22,558 nt of DNA from DATKYV01 sp035528275 (lineage in GTDB: Bacteria; Acidobacteriota; Terriglobia; UBA7540). The number at the start of each line of letters is the position of its first letter. Position 1 is the stretch's first letter. Below, one piece after another: positions 7,126-14,381 of the stretch. Made by a program: the position numbers and the translations under genes. A model generated the notes under the pieces. It searched no databases and was not told the DNA's origin. It saw only the letters and a program-made list of their open reading frames with translations. The stretch is from the NCBI GenBank assembly GCA_035528275.1, contig DATKYV010000148.1, positions 1-22,558 on the forward strand. Reading direction: 5' to 3'.

Positions 7126-7281
7126 GTGGGGGAACTATATCGTCAGGAAAAAATCGTGGAGGGCCACACCACCTATCATCTGGTCGACGCAAAACGCAAA
7201 ATGGATGTAAAGTGCGCCGACAAGGAGGGACGCTCATGGCAGAAGCAACACGACATACAACTTCCTATCGAGACCACATGA
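7126..7281 (+). CDS. Possible small protein overlapping the fucosidase start
   Basis: A 51-codon reading frame begins at GTG 7126, seven bases after a strong AGGAGG (7113-7118). It ends at TGA 7279-7281, inside the fucosidase gene and in a different frame. The predicted product is hydrophilic and lysine-rich, with two cysteine-free halves around a single Cys30, and has no signal or membrane segment. I recognise no family. The ribosome site is as good as that of the fucosidase gene, so it could be a leader peptide coupling translation, or a chance frame. Confidence is low. Confidence 0.3.
   Translation: MGELYRQEKIVEGHTTYHLVDAKRKMDVKCADKEGRSWQKQHDIQLPIETT
7222..7229 (+). promoter_or_regulatory. 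Ribosome binding site of the fucosidase gene
   Basis: AAGGAGGG lies six bases before ATG 7236. It fixes that codon as the start in preference to the in-frame GTG at 7212, which lies upstream of the site. Confidence 0.75.
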
Positions 7282-8405
7282 CGAGGTGCCCGAGCGTTTC
7301 ACGCCGCACCTTTATGCAACTTGCTGTTGCAGGCGGGGTCGCGGCAGCCAGCCTCGGCGATACTTGCGCACTTGGTCCCGCTGAAAATCGGTCCGTTGAG
7401 AATCAAAACGCAAACGGGCAAATGTTGCCCAGCAATCCAAACGGGTCAGAAGCCGGAGCCCAAAGGCTGAGTTTGTCGAAGCTTCGTGCGTGGGAAGACT
7501 TGAGATACGGGATGTTCATCCACTTCGGCATGGGCACATGGGTGGTAGGTAAGGAATTTCCGGACATTCCGGACGGAAAGGACCCAGCCTCTACATATAA
7601 TCCCGACAAGCTCGACGTCGACCAATGGATCCAGATCGCTCGCGATGCCGGGATGAAATACGCGGTCCTTACGACCAAGCACGTGGCCGGCCATTGCCTC
7701 TGGCCGAGCCGCTATACGGACTACACCGTTGCCCACAGCGGGAACACAACCGACGTCGTCGAGGCTTTTGTGAAATCTTGCGAACGGCGCGGTATCCTGC
7801 CGGGACTATACTACGATTCCTATGATAACCATCACTTGTTCGGGCAGGTTAATGTAAGCCCCGAGGGACATTATCCTTGGCAGGAGAAAGGCCGCACGAC
7901 TACTTACACAACCTCACTTTATCAGGATTTTCAAACCGCCCAAGTAACGGAACTGCTGAGCCGATACGGGCCGATTGGGGAAGTGTGGATTGACATTCCA
8001 CAACTCCTGGGGCGCGGTTATCGAACCTTCCTTTACGGATTGATTGCGAAGCTCCAACCTGATGCCGTCATCATGATGAACAGCGCCAGGCTGGATACGG
8101 CATGGCCTACGGACCTTAGGTCTTATGAAAGGGGATTGCCGCCTCCTTCGGGTCATGTGAAGTGGCACGAGATCGAGGGAAAGCGCTACTACCTTCCTGG
8201 TGAGTTCTGCAATACCGTCGGGAAAGAATGGTTCTACGTCGAAGGGGATCAGCCGAGGTCTGACCAAGAACTCCTGATGATGCTCCTCGAAACCCGCAAA
8301 AGGGGAGTTAATCTCCTTCTCGACGTGCCGCCGAATAGGCACGGCTTGATACCTGACGAATCTCGGGCTGCGCTCATGCGGCTTCGTAAGAATGCGAACC
8401 TCTAA
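7236..8405 (+). CDS. GH29-like alpha-L-fucosidase, Tat-exported
   Basis: A 389-aa protein with a twin-arginine signal (SRRTFMQLAVAGGVAAASL, 22-40), so it is exported folded. The catalytic domain shows GH29 landmarks: YGMFIHFGMGTW (91-102), TTKHVAGHCLWPS (146-158), GLYYDSYDNHH (190-200), EVWIDIP (249-255, in the place of the nucleophile Asp, here Asp253), and NLLLDVPPNRHGLIPDE (359-375), the usual end of the barrel. It should remove alpha-L-fucose from glycans outside the cytoplasm. The nucleophile context is WID rather than the common WFDG. There is no C-terminal beta-sandwich, so it is a barrel-only form. GC is lower than in neighbours, suggesting acquisition. It stands alone, about 215 bp after the kinase gene. 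Confidence 0.85.
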   Translation: MAEATRHTTSYRDHMTRCPSVSRRTFMQLAVAGGVAAASLGDTCALGPAENRSVENQNANGQMLPSNPNGSEAGAQRLSLSKLRAWEDLRYGMFIHFGMGTWVVGKEFPDIPDGKDPASTYNPDKLDVDQWIQIARDAGMKYAVLTTKHVAGHCLWPSRYTDYTVAHSGNTTDVVEAFVKSCERRGILPGLYYDSYDNHHLFGQVNVSPEGHYPWQEKGRTTTYTTSLYQDFQTAQVTELLSRYGPIGEVWIDIPQLLGRGYRTFLYGLIAKLQPDAVIMMNSARLDTAWPTDLRSYERGLPPPSGHVKWHEIEGKRYYLPGEFCNTVGKEWFYVEGDQPRSDQELLMMLLETRKRGVNLLLDVPPNRHGLIPDESRAALMRLRKNANL

Positions 8406-8514
8406 CCCTGGCCAGGCGTGTTGGTTCAGGCGATTTCCACGCGCAAGGAATCTCCGCTGGCTGATCGGGGAAAGGGCTCATGAAAGGAGGCGGTAGTAAA
8501 GACGATTAGTATCT

Positions 8515-9534
8515 TTGCCAAGTTCCAGCGCCGCCGCCGCGGCGCTGTTGATTCTCTTCCCTCTGGGCGTGGGGTTTTCGTTCGCTTTCAGCGCCTTCCC
8601 GGGCTTTGGCGCCATCAGCATCTTCGCTCCGCTGTTTTCCCTCTACAAAGCGGATTCCGACCTGTCGAGAGTGGTGCCCACGATCTTTGGCGCCCCAACC
8701 CATTTCCTTTTCCTCACTTTTTTCCTCTACGCGACCTTAGGCGCATGGTTTGTGCTCATGCTGGTCCGCAATCTGAAGAAAGACCGCGAGGAAGTCCGAC
8801 TGCTCTCGCGCTGGCAGGCCGTCGGATTCGTGGCCTTCCTGAATCTTCTTTATTACGCCTTCCTCGATCCCCAAACGTTGGCCCAGACGGTTTACTTGAA
8901 AGGGTCAATTTCCCCCCGCGAGGTCTCCGATGCCGCTATCGGGTTGAATGGAGTGATTTTGGTCCTCATCGGGCTGGCGACGCTCGCCCCGCAGGAGAGG
9001 CTGAAGGTCTGGTGGCGAAGGCGGAGGGCGGGGCAGGAGCAGTATTTTTCCCCGAACGGCCTGCCGTGGCCCTGGCTGGCCATCGCGGCAGCTATCGCCT
9101 ACGCCATGCTGGTTGCGGAAGCCGCCGGAATGCGGAGCGCCACGCCCCTGAACAGTTGGCAACTGGGGAATGCCGCCATCCGGCTGTTCGCGTTCCTGGT
9201 CTTCATCACCCGCGATATTCTATTTTTGCAGTGGTGCAACCTGACGCGCATGAAGCGGCCGATTTTCAAAGGTTTTCTGTACCTTTGCCTTTATTATGCG
9301 GCAACGGGAATCATCGGCGGGGTGGTGGGAACGGTTTCCGACGCGGCCGCCGAGTTCATCTTCGGGTTGACGATGCCTTTCGCAGCCTTCTCCTGGAAGA
9401 GTCTTGCGCCGGCCGACGTCCCGGGGCTCTATGTTGGCTTGGTGCTGCAAGTTGTGATTGTGGTTTTCTTGCTGCAGTTGATTTCCCGTCGGCTCAGCCG
9501 CCCTGTCACAGCCCCAGCGGCCTCAGCGGGTTGA
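8515..9534 (+). CDS. Polytopic membrane protein, probable 5'-truncated ABC-2 permease
   Basis: The reading frame gives 339 residues with about eight hydrophobic spans (around 6-25, 30-42, 57-83, 100-118, 139-157, 180-205, 220-238, 258-285 and 305-328) and Arg-rich loops. It begins with TTG at 8515 without a ribosome site, and the first residues are already a membrane helix. An AAAGGAGG at 8483-8490 is followed by no usable start in this frame, and a stop (TAA 8497-8499) lies just upstream. This suggests that the original N-terminal half is missing. The architecture and the segment VLMLVRNLKKDREE recall acidobacterial ABC-2-type permeases that pair with ATPases like the broken one at 3271. The family assignment is tentative; a complete novel membrane protein cannot be excluded. 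Confidence 0.55.
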   Translation: MPSSSAAAAALLILFPLGVGFSFAFSAFPGFGAISIFAPLFSLYKADSDLSRVVPTIFGAPTHFLFLTFFLYATLGAWFVLMLVRNLKKDREEVRLLSRWQAVGFVAFLNLLYYAFLDPQTLAQTVYLKGSISPREVSDAAIGLNGVILVLIGLATLAPQERLKVWWRRRRAGQEQYFSPNGLPWPWLAIAAAIAYAMLVAEAAGMRSATPLNSWQLGNAAIRLFAFLVFITRDILFLQWCNLTRMKRPIFKGFLYLCLYYAATGIIGGVVGTVSDAAAEFIFGLTMPFAAFSWKSLAPADVPGLYVGLVLQVVIVVFLLQLISRRLSRPVTAPAASAG

Positions 9535-9600
9535 TCGGCACAGCCCACCCATTATCTCCCCTGAGACATTTGCCGGAAGCTTGGCCTCCCGGTCAGACGC

Positions 9601-12105
9601 TCAGAAGCGGACCAGATAGGAAAACTTGACGAAGAACTGATTGGCGTCGTTTTGGAATTGGCGGGAGCGAATCAGCGCGCTGCCATCTGCCGTGGGGACG
9701 AGGTCGATGTTCTGGGCGTTGCCGTTATAGCCGACGTACAAGGCCGTCCAGGGGTTGACCAAGTAGGTGAAAAGGAAGTCGGCATTGAAGTTCTTCGCGG
9801 TTTCGAGGCGCGTCAGCGCGGGGTTGGCGAGGATGGCGTTGTACTGCAAGATGACGCGCAGGGAAAGCTCGCGGTTGAACTGCCAGCCCCACTTCGACCG
9901 GATGATGTGATTGTTGAAGATATTTTCGCCCTGCCCACGATCGGTCAGGCGCTCGAGGATGTAAGTGTTCTCGACTTGCAGGCGCGTCAGCGGCCTGAGA
10001 ATGAGGCTGGTGTTGGCGCGGCTCAGGTTGGCCAGGGCAGGCTCTTGGCCGGCCGGAGGAACGATGTTGATCAGCGTGCCGCGAGAATACTCGCTCCGAA
10101 AGGTGATCCGGGGGTCGTAACTCGTCTCGAAGAAGAGACCGTTGCGGTGGTGTGAGAACACGCGGTTGTCGTGAAGGCCCGCGAAATCCTGAGGGCGAAG
10201 TAATTCGCGGTCGGCGATATGGAATAGTTCGAACGTCGTCGCGCCCGTGAACTCCCAAGTCATGCTGTAATCGTGGTACATGTCCAGTCGCTGTCCCTGG
10301 TGATCCCAGATTGGATTGATGAGGACGTTCGGTCCCCAGGAGATGAAGTGCTTCCCTTCGGGGCGGAAACGATAAGTGGCAAATTGCGTCACACTGCGGA
10401 TGTCCGTGCGCAGTTGGGGGCGGGGAATGGTTCGGCCTCCGCCGAGGGGTTTTTGCACCGACCCTTCCGCCAGGAAACCCGTCTCGGTGAGGAAGCCCGG
10501 GCTGCGGTCGTTGTATTCCAGATCGTAGTAGAACTGGCGGCCGTCCCGCCGCAGCCGGAACTTATAAGCGGGGCCTGCCAGGTGGGTGCCGTCCGGGAGG
10601 CGGGTCGAGCTGGCGACCGCCTGCCCGTTGGTCAGCCAGTTGCGGGTGAGCTTGAAGCGCATGTCCACGGCGCCCACGCGATTGCTGTCCTCGCTGAATT
10701 CCCGATCCGTAAACATCACACCGATGCTCGATTGCCGGAAGACGTCGCGGCTGACCCGGATAATCCCGAAGTGGGCGCGCTGGCCGAAGAGCGGGTCACC
10801 GGGGGCCACGAGCTTTCCCGGGGATTCGTCATCGGCCACCAGGGCTCCTATCGCATAAGGACCTTTCTTGCCCGTCAGGCGGACGCCAAACTGCGGGTCG
10901 GCAATCCGCCGTGTAAAGAGCAGGTTGATCGGCGTCTCGAAAAATCCTGAGTTTTCGAGGAAGAATGGACGCTTTTCCGGGAAGAACACTTCGAACCGCC
11001 GATTGACCGTCACCTGGGGCTCGTCGGATTCCACCTGGGAGAAGTCCGGGTTCACCGCCACGTCGAGCGCGAAGCTGTCCTTCAATACGAATTTGCCGTC
11101 GAGCCCGCCGTCGAATTCGGCCCGGTCGGTCACGAAGCGGGGCTCGACCGGATCCCGGGTATCCAGAGCGCGGAAGGAGCGGAAAAAACCATAAGGTATG
11201 AACTGCACGTTGCGCCCGGGGGAGATGTCTTTCAGCCCTTTGAGCGTGGCGCCCTGGTTGAGGCGACCTTCGATGCGGGTGGTGACCCGCGGCCAGGTCG
11301 CCGACTCATTGGTCCTGGGGATCCAGCGAATGAGAACGATCCCCCACTCCTGCTCCCGCGTCGTTGGAAAACGCAGGCTCTTGAAGGGAATGGCCATCCA
11401 CACCACAAAGCCCTTGGAGGTCAGCTTGCCGCGCGAGCGCCAGACGGTATCGAAGGAGCGATCGTATTGGTTCACCTGGCCCTCGTTCCAAAGGCCGTCC
11501 ATCTGAATGCCGTATGCGTTGGTGGTGAAGACAAAGGCGCGGCGCTGGTCGTGGAACGTGTCCAGGAATAAGTCCACTTTGTCCTCGCCAGTAACACTGT
11601 CCCGGGGAACCAGGTGCGCCCTTACTTTGCGTGGCTCAGAGTCGAAGGCGACAAAAATGCAATAGAGATTCTTGTCGTCGTAGCCTAGGTAAGCGTCCGT
11701 GCGCTGCGTGATAGGCTGGCCGTCGCTCGGCAGCCTCTGAATGAAATTGCCCACCTTCGCCAGCCGCCCCTGCCAAGCAGCATTGGGCTTCATTTCCAGG
11801 AAGTCTTCCAAAGCCGGAGGCGTCGACGACACGCGAGGAATAACCAGCTCCGGCCGTTCCACACTGATTTCCGTCGCAGGGCAGGGAACCGCGGCAAGCA
11901 TCACCAAGCTGAGGGCCACAATCGAAGAGAGGAAAGCCGGCGCCCGAAAGGCCCAGTTCTTGCCTTCGGTCGGGAAGGACGGGTGCGGGTTGGGCCAGGT
12001 TTCCCGTAACCACGGGGCCGTCGTCGGAATCCGCATTCTTAAGCAGTTTACCATGCAGGCGGAATCTCGCACGTCTCCCGAGGGTGTGTCCCGCAGGAAA
12101 GCCAT
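9601..12105 (-). CDS. DUF5916 outer-membrane protein with CBM9-like N-terminal domain
   Basis: A large surface protein of up to 834 aa. A hydrophobic export signal lies at about 55-73 (AFLSSIVALSLVMLAAVPCPA), then a CBM9-like domain at about 85-290 (AYLGYDDKNLYCIFVAFDSEP, VDLFLDTFHDQRRAFVFTTN, WMAIPFKSLRF). The remaining 500 or so residues are beta-strand-rich with the DUF5916 hallmark 'NPDFSQVESDEPQVTVNRRFEVFFPEKRPFFLE' region (cited by position, about 365-397). It ends in VKFSYLVRF; the terminal Phe is a BAM-dependent barrel signal. The signal lies unusually far from the first ATG (12105), so ATG at 12036 is a better biological start, though neither has a clear ribosome site. It follows the cystathionine synthase gene by 13 bp and may share its message. 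Function is unknown; it may bind or pass carbohydrates. Confidence 0.85.
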   Translation of the reverse strand: MAFLRDTPSGDVRDSACMVNCLRMRIPTTAPWLRETWPNPHPSFPTEGKNWAFRAPAFLSSIVALSLVMLAAVPCPATEISVERPELVIPRVSSTPPALEDFLEMKPNAAWQGRLAKVGNFIQRLPSDGQPITQRTDAYLGYDDKNLYCIFVAFDSEPRKVRAHLVPRDSVTGEDKVDLFLDTFHDQRRAFVFTTNAYGIQMDGLWNEGQVNQYDRSFDTVWRSRGKLTSKGFVVWMAIPFKSLRFPTTREQEWGIVLIRWIPRTNESATWPRVTTRIEGRLNQGATLKGLKDISPGRNVQFIPYGFFRSFRALDTRDPVEPRFVTDRAEFDGGLDGKFVLKDSFALDVAVNPDFSQVESDEPQVTVNRRFEVFFPEKRPFFLENSGFFETPINLLFTRRIADPQFGVRLTGKKGPYAIGALVADDESPGKLVAPGDPLFGQRAHFGIIRVSRDVFRQSSIGVMFTDREFSEDSNRVGAVDMRFKLTRNWLTNGQAVASSTRLPDGTHLAGPAYKFRLRRDGRQFYYDLEYNDRSPGFLTETGFLAEGSVQKPLGGGRTIPRPQLRTDIRSVTQFATYRFRPEGKHFISWGPNVLINPIWDHQGQRLDMYHDYSMTWEFTGATTFELFHIADRELLRPQDFAGLHDNRVFSHHRNGLFFETSYDPRITFRSEYSRGTLINIVPPAGQEPALANLSRANTSLILRPLTRLQVENTYILERLTDRGQGENIFNNHIIRSKWGWQFNRELSLRVILQYNAILANPALTRLETAKNFNADFLFTYLVNPWTALYVGYNGNAQNIDLVPTADGSALIRSRQFQNDANQFFVKFSYLVRF

Positions 12106-12118
12106 TCAATGCAAAGGA

Positions 12119-13264
12119 TCAAGCTGAAATTTTCGCCAGGGCCTGGTCCAGGTCGGCGATGAGGTCCTCGACATCCTCGATGCCCACCGAGATCCGCACC
12201 AGCCCATCCGTGATGCCGATCCGCTGACGTTCCTCAGGGGGGACGCTGGCGTGGGTCATGGTGGCGGGATGGGAAATCAGAGTCTCGACGCCACCCAGGC
12301 TTTCTGCCAGGGCACACAGCCGAACTGACTTCAGGACGGTTTTGGCGTTTTCCAGTGAGCCGGTCTCGAAAGCCAGCATGCCGCCGAATCCGCTCATCTG
12401 CTTCCTGGCCAGTTCGTATTGCGGATGAGAAGGGAGACCCGGGTAGGAGACCTTTTTGACTTTGGGATGGCCTGCCAGATGCTTGGCCACCGTCATACCG
12501 TTTTCATTGTGCTTCTGCATTCTTACGGCGAGAGTTTTGACGCCGCGCAAGACCAGCCAACTGTCAAACGGGCCGAGAATCGCGCCAGCGGCATTCTGGA
12601 GGAACTTCAAACGCTCGGCAAGCTCAGGGTCGTTGAGAATAACTGCGCCCCCAACTCCATCGCTGTGTCCATTCAGGTATTTTGTCGTGCTGTGAACGAT
12701 GACATCGGCCCCGAATTCCAGCGGTCGCTGGAAGTAAGGGCTCATGAACGTGTTGTCGACAGCCAGCAACACCTTGCGGTCGTGGGCCAGGCGGGCAGTA
12801 GCGGCGATGTCCGTGATTTCCATCACCGGATTGGTGGGAGTTTCGATAAAGAGCATGCGGGTATTCGGCCGGATGGCGCGCTCCGCCTCCTCTGTCTGGC
12901 AGGTGTTGGCGTAACTGAACTCGAGTCCGAAATCCCTGAGGACGCGCTCGAAGAGCCGAAAGGTTCCGCCATAGAGATTATGTCCGGCCACGATGTGGTC
13001 GCCCGCCTTGAACAATGTCAACAAAGCGTTGATGGCGGCCATCCCGGAAGCGAAAGCATAGCCAAACCGCCCTCCCTCCAAGGTCGCGAGATTTCGTTCC
13101 AGGGCGGTGCGCGTCGGGTTGGCCGTCCGGGCGTATTCATAGCCCTTATGTTTTCCCAATTCCTCCTGGACGAACGTGGAGGTCTGATAGATGGGAACGA
13201 TGATCGCTCCGGTGGCGGGGTCGGGTTCCTGTCCCGCATGAATAGCGTCGGTGGAGAATCCCAT
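12119..13264 (-). CDS. Cystathionine gamma-synthase/gamma-lyase family PLP enzyme
   Basis: A 381-aa fold-type I PLP enzyme of the trans-sulfuration family. It shows PIYQTSTFVQ (24-33), YEYARTANPTR (42-52), FASGMAAI (71-78, the phosphate-binding loop), ETPTNP (141-146), AVDNTFMSP (168-176, with Asp170 holding the pyridine nitrogen) and HSTTKYLNGHSD with the Schiff-base Lys195. It acts in methionine/cysteine interconversion; synthase and lyase cannot be separated by eye. ATG at 13262-13264 is preferred because AAAGG precedes it and MGFSTDAIHAG is the family N-terminus; TTG at 13282 would add six residues. The downstream DUF5916 gene starts 13 bp later. The plus-strand promoter at 13396 faces away from this gene. 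Confidence 0.92.
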   Translation of the reverse strand: MGFSTDAIHAGQEPDPATGAIIVPIYQTSTFVQEELGKHKGYEYARTANPTRTALERNLATLEGGRFGYAFASGMAAINALLTLFKAGDHIVAGHNLYGGTFRLFERVLRDFGLEFSYANTCQTEEAERAIRPNTRMLFIETPTNPVMEITDIAATARLAHDRKVLLAVDNTFMSPYFQRPLEFGADVIVHSTTKYLNGHSDGVGGAVILNDPELAERLKFLQNAAGAILGPFDSWLVLRGVKTLAVRMQKHNENGMTVAKHLAGHPKVKKVSYPGLPSHPQYELARKQMSGFGGMLAFETGSLENAKTVLKSVRLCALAESLGGVETLISHPATMTHASVPPEERQRIGITDGLVRISVGIEDVEDLIADLDQALAKISA

Positions 13265-13395
13265 GCGACCTTTCCGGGCCAAAGGCCCTCAATCCTTTGC
13301 GGAATTCGAGCAGATCGCGAAGTTATCGGACTCGCTCTTTGAAGTCAATGGCAGGCTGCCGGCACGATTTCGGACCTCCACGCCGTTGGACTGTT

Positions 13396-13404
13396 TGGTA
13401 TAAT
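13396..13404 (+). promoter_or_regulatory. Extended -10 promoter for the small secreted protein
   Basis: TGGTATAAT is a perfect TATAAT with the extended TG motif, 88 bp before the ATG at 13492. No -35 box is found at the usual 17-bp spacing, which fits an extended -10 promoter. A TTGGAC at 13386-13391 is too close to act as -35. Confidence 0.55.
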
Positions 13405-13491
13405 AGTGGAGTCAGCGCCGCCCCCGCGTTTTGGGAGTGGGCGAGTCCGGGCGGCCAGAAGTCTCGAGTTTGCGGTACGAGGGAGAGAGAA

Positions 13492-13896
13492 ATGCGCGGA
13501 TATGTTGGAAAGAAAGAGCTTATTGCCGGCTTGCTGCTCGCTTTCTCCATCCTCCTGGTGGGGTCCCGAACCCCCGCTCGGGCCGATTCGCCCGAGCGCA
13601 CGGATTTCACCGTAGTGGTGAAGGAAGCCGACACTGGAGAGCCGATTTACCAGGCCCGCCTGACCTTGCAATTCAATGAATCAGGAAGCGCGATCAAACT
13701 CCGGCGCGGCAAGCAATATACTTACACCGCTAAGACGAACGCTCAGGGACGCTACAAGTTCACCGGCATTCCCAAGGGAACCATCCGCCTGCTGGTCACC
13801 GCCGATCAGCATCAGAGTTACGGTGAGGAACTCGAGCTGTCTGAAGACAATCAGGTGATCGAAATAAAGCTCCGCAAGCCTCAACCTCTGCTCTAA
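13492..13896 (+). CDS. Small secreted carboxypeptidase-regulatory-like domain protein
   Basis: A 134-aa protein with a Sec signal peptide (KKELIAGLLLAFSILLVGS, cut probably after ARA at residue 31). One beta-sandwich domain of the carboxypeptidase D regulatory/transthyretin-like type follows (about 38-130). Its marks are FTVVVKEADTGEPIYQARLTL, then TNAQGRYKFTGIPKGTIRLLVTA and a closing strand EIKLRK. Such domains are usually non-catalytic modules on outer-membrane or secreted proteins; here one stands alone, in the periplasm or outside. ATG 13492 is preceded by GAGGGAGAGAGAA. The gene has its own promoter (13396) and terminator (13903), so it is probably monocistronic. Role unknown. Confidence 0.8.
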   Translation: MRGYVGKKELIAGLLLAFSILLVGSRTPARADSPERTDFTVVVKEADTGEPIYQARLTLQFNESGSAIKLRRGKQYTYTAKTNAQGRYKFTGIPKGTIRLLVTADQHQSYGEELELSEDNQVIEIKLRKPQPLL

Positions 13897-13902
13897 AGCG
13901 AA

Positions 13903-13928
13903 GTGGGGATTCCGATTCCCGCTTTTTT
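13903..13928 (+). terminator. Rho-independent terminator
   Basis: GTGGGGAT and ATTCCCGC form a stem with two G-T pairs around a TCCG loop, followed directly by CTTTTTT. It lies seven bases after the stop of the small secreted protein gene. Confidence 0.65.
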
Positions 13929-14163
13929 CAGCAAATCATTTCCCGCCAATCGAACTGTAACCTGCCGGGACCGCGGCAATTCGGATTCCAATGCGCGCAC
14001 CGTCGCCGAGAACCGTGGATTTTTTTGATCGAAAACAGATCGTCACATTTGCTCGCTCAGTTTCCGGAAAACATGTCGAGAGTTTGTTACACGAATGCTC
14101 CAGATTGGTGCAAACAGTTAGAAACCACTCAGACTTGGACTGTTATCCTGCGGAGGCAGATGA

Positions 14164-14172
14164 TTTTCCACA
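14164..14172 (+). promoter_or_regulatory. DnaA-box-like 9-mer
   Basis: TTTTCCACA agrees with the relaxed DnaA consensus TTWTNCACA. It is followed four bases later by two inverted copies of TTTTCAACA (one mismatch from the box) that form the adjoining palindrome. A single site could be chance; the cluster of three makes it more notable. Confidence 0.4.
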
Positions 14173-14175
14173 AAT

Positions 14176-14197
14176 TTTTCAACAGAACTGTTGAAAA
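14176..14197. repeat. 22-bp palindrome with 10-bp arms
   Basis: TTTTCAACAG and CTGTTGAAAA are exact reverse complements separated by AA. The symmetric site could bind a dimeric regulator or DnaA. It is also able to form a hairpin, but it has no following T-run on the plus strand beyond GTATTTT. Confidence 0.8.
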
Positions 14198-14365
14198 GTA
14201 TTTTCGCGGCGCGAGAATTTACCTGCGTGATCGGCATTCAAAGTTAATCAATTCTCTCTTTGTTCCTCGATGACGCGCCCAACGGAACATTTGGGCTTCA
14301 CTTGAGATTTCGAAGCCGAATTTATCTGCACGCTGCCTTGGACAGGGAGAGCTGACTTAGCTCAA

Positions 14366-14381
14366 GCCTCATTGATGAGGC
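14366..14381. repeat. 16-bp palindrome over the stop codon of the parvulin-like gene
   Basis: GCCTCATTGATGAGGC has 7-bp arms and contains the TGA stop (minus strand, 14369-14371). A GAGCT/AGCTC pair at 14348-14362 lies just beyond. Neither is followed by a T-run on the minus strand, so termination is possible but unproven; an mRNA 3'-end hairpin is the simplest reading. Confidence 0.5.

Larger units (their letters stand above)
13929..14368. other. Gene-free AT-rich spacer with DnaA-box-like site and palindrome
   Basis: No convincing gene is seen in these 440 bases, which are clearly more AT-rich than the surroundings. They hold a perfect DnaA-box match TTTTCCACA (14164-14172) and a long palindrome at 14176-14197. 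There is also a second palindrome TTTCCGGAAA (14061-14070), and a run of seven T at 14017-14030. Short open frames (13991-14194, 14025-14273) have no ribosome site and no recognisable product. Both flanking genes point into the spacer, so promoter duty for them is not expected. Confidence 0.5.

Noticed and set aside
12419..13342. Long plus-strand open frame opposite the cystathionine synthase gene
   Set aside because: The minus strand carries a complete PLP enzyme; this frame has no motifs.
13386..13391. TTGGAC as a -35 box for the promoter at 13396
   Set aside because: Only 7 bp from TATAAT; the spacing is wrong.
14025..14273. 82-codon open frame in the AT-rich spacer
   Set aside because: No ribosome site or protein-like pattern; it runs through the palindrome and DnaA-like box.
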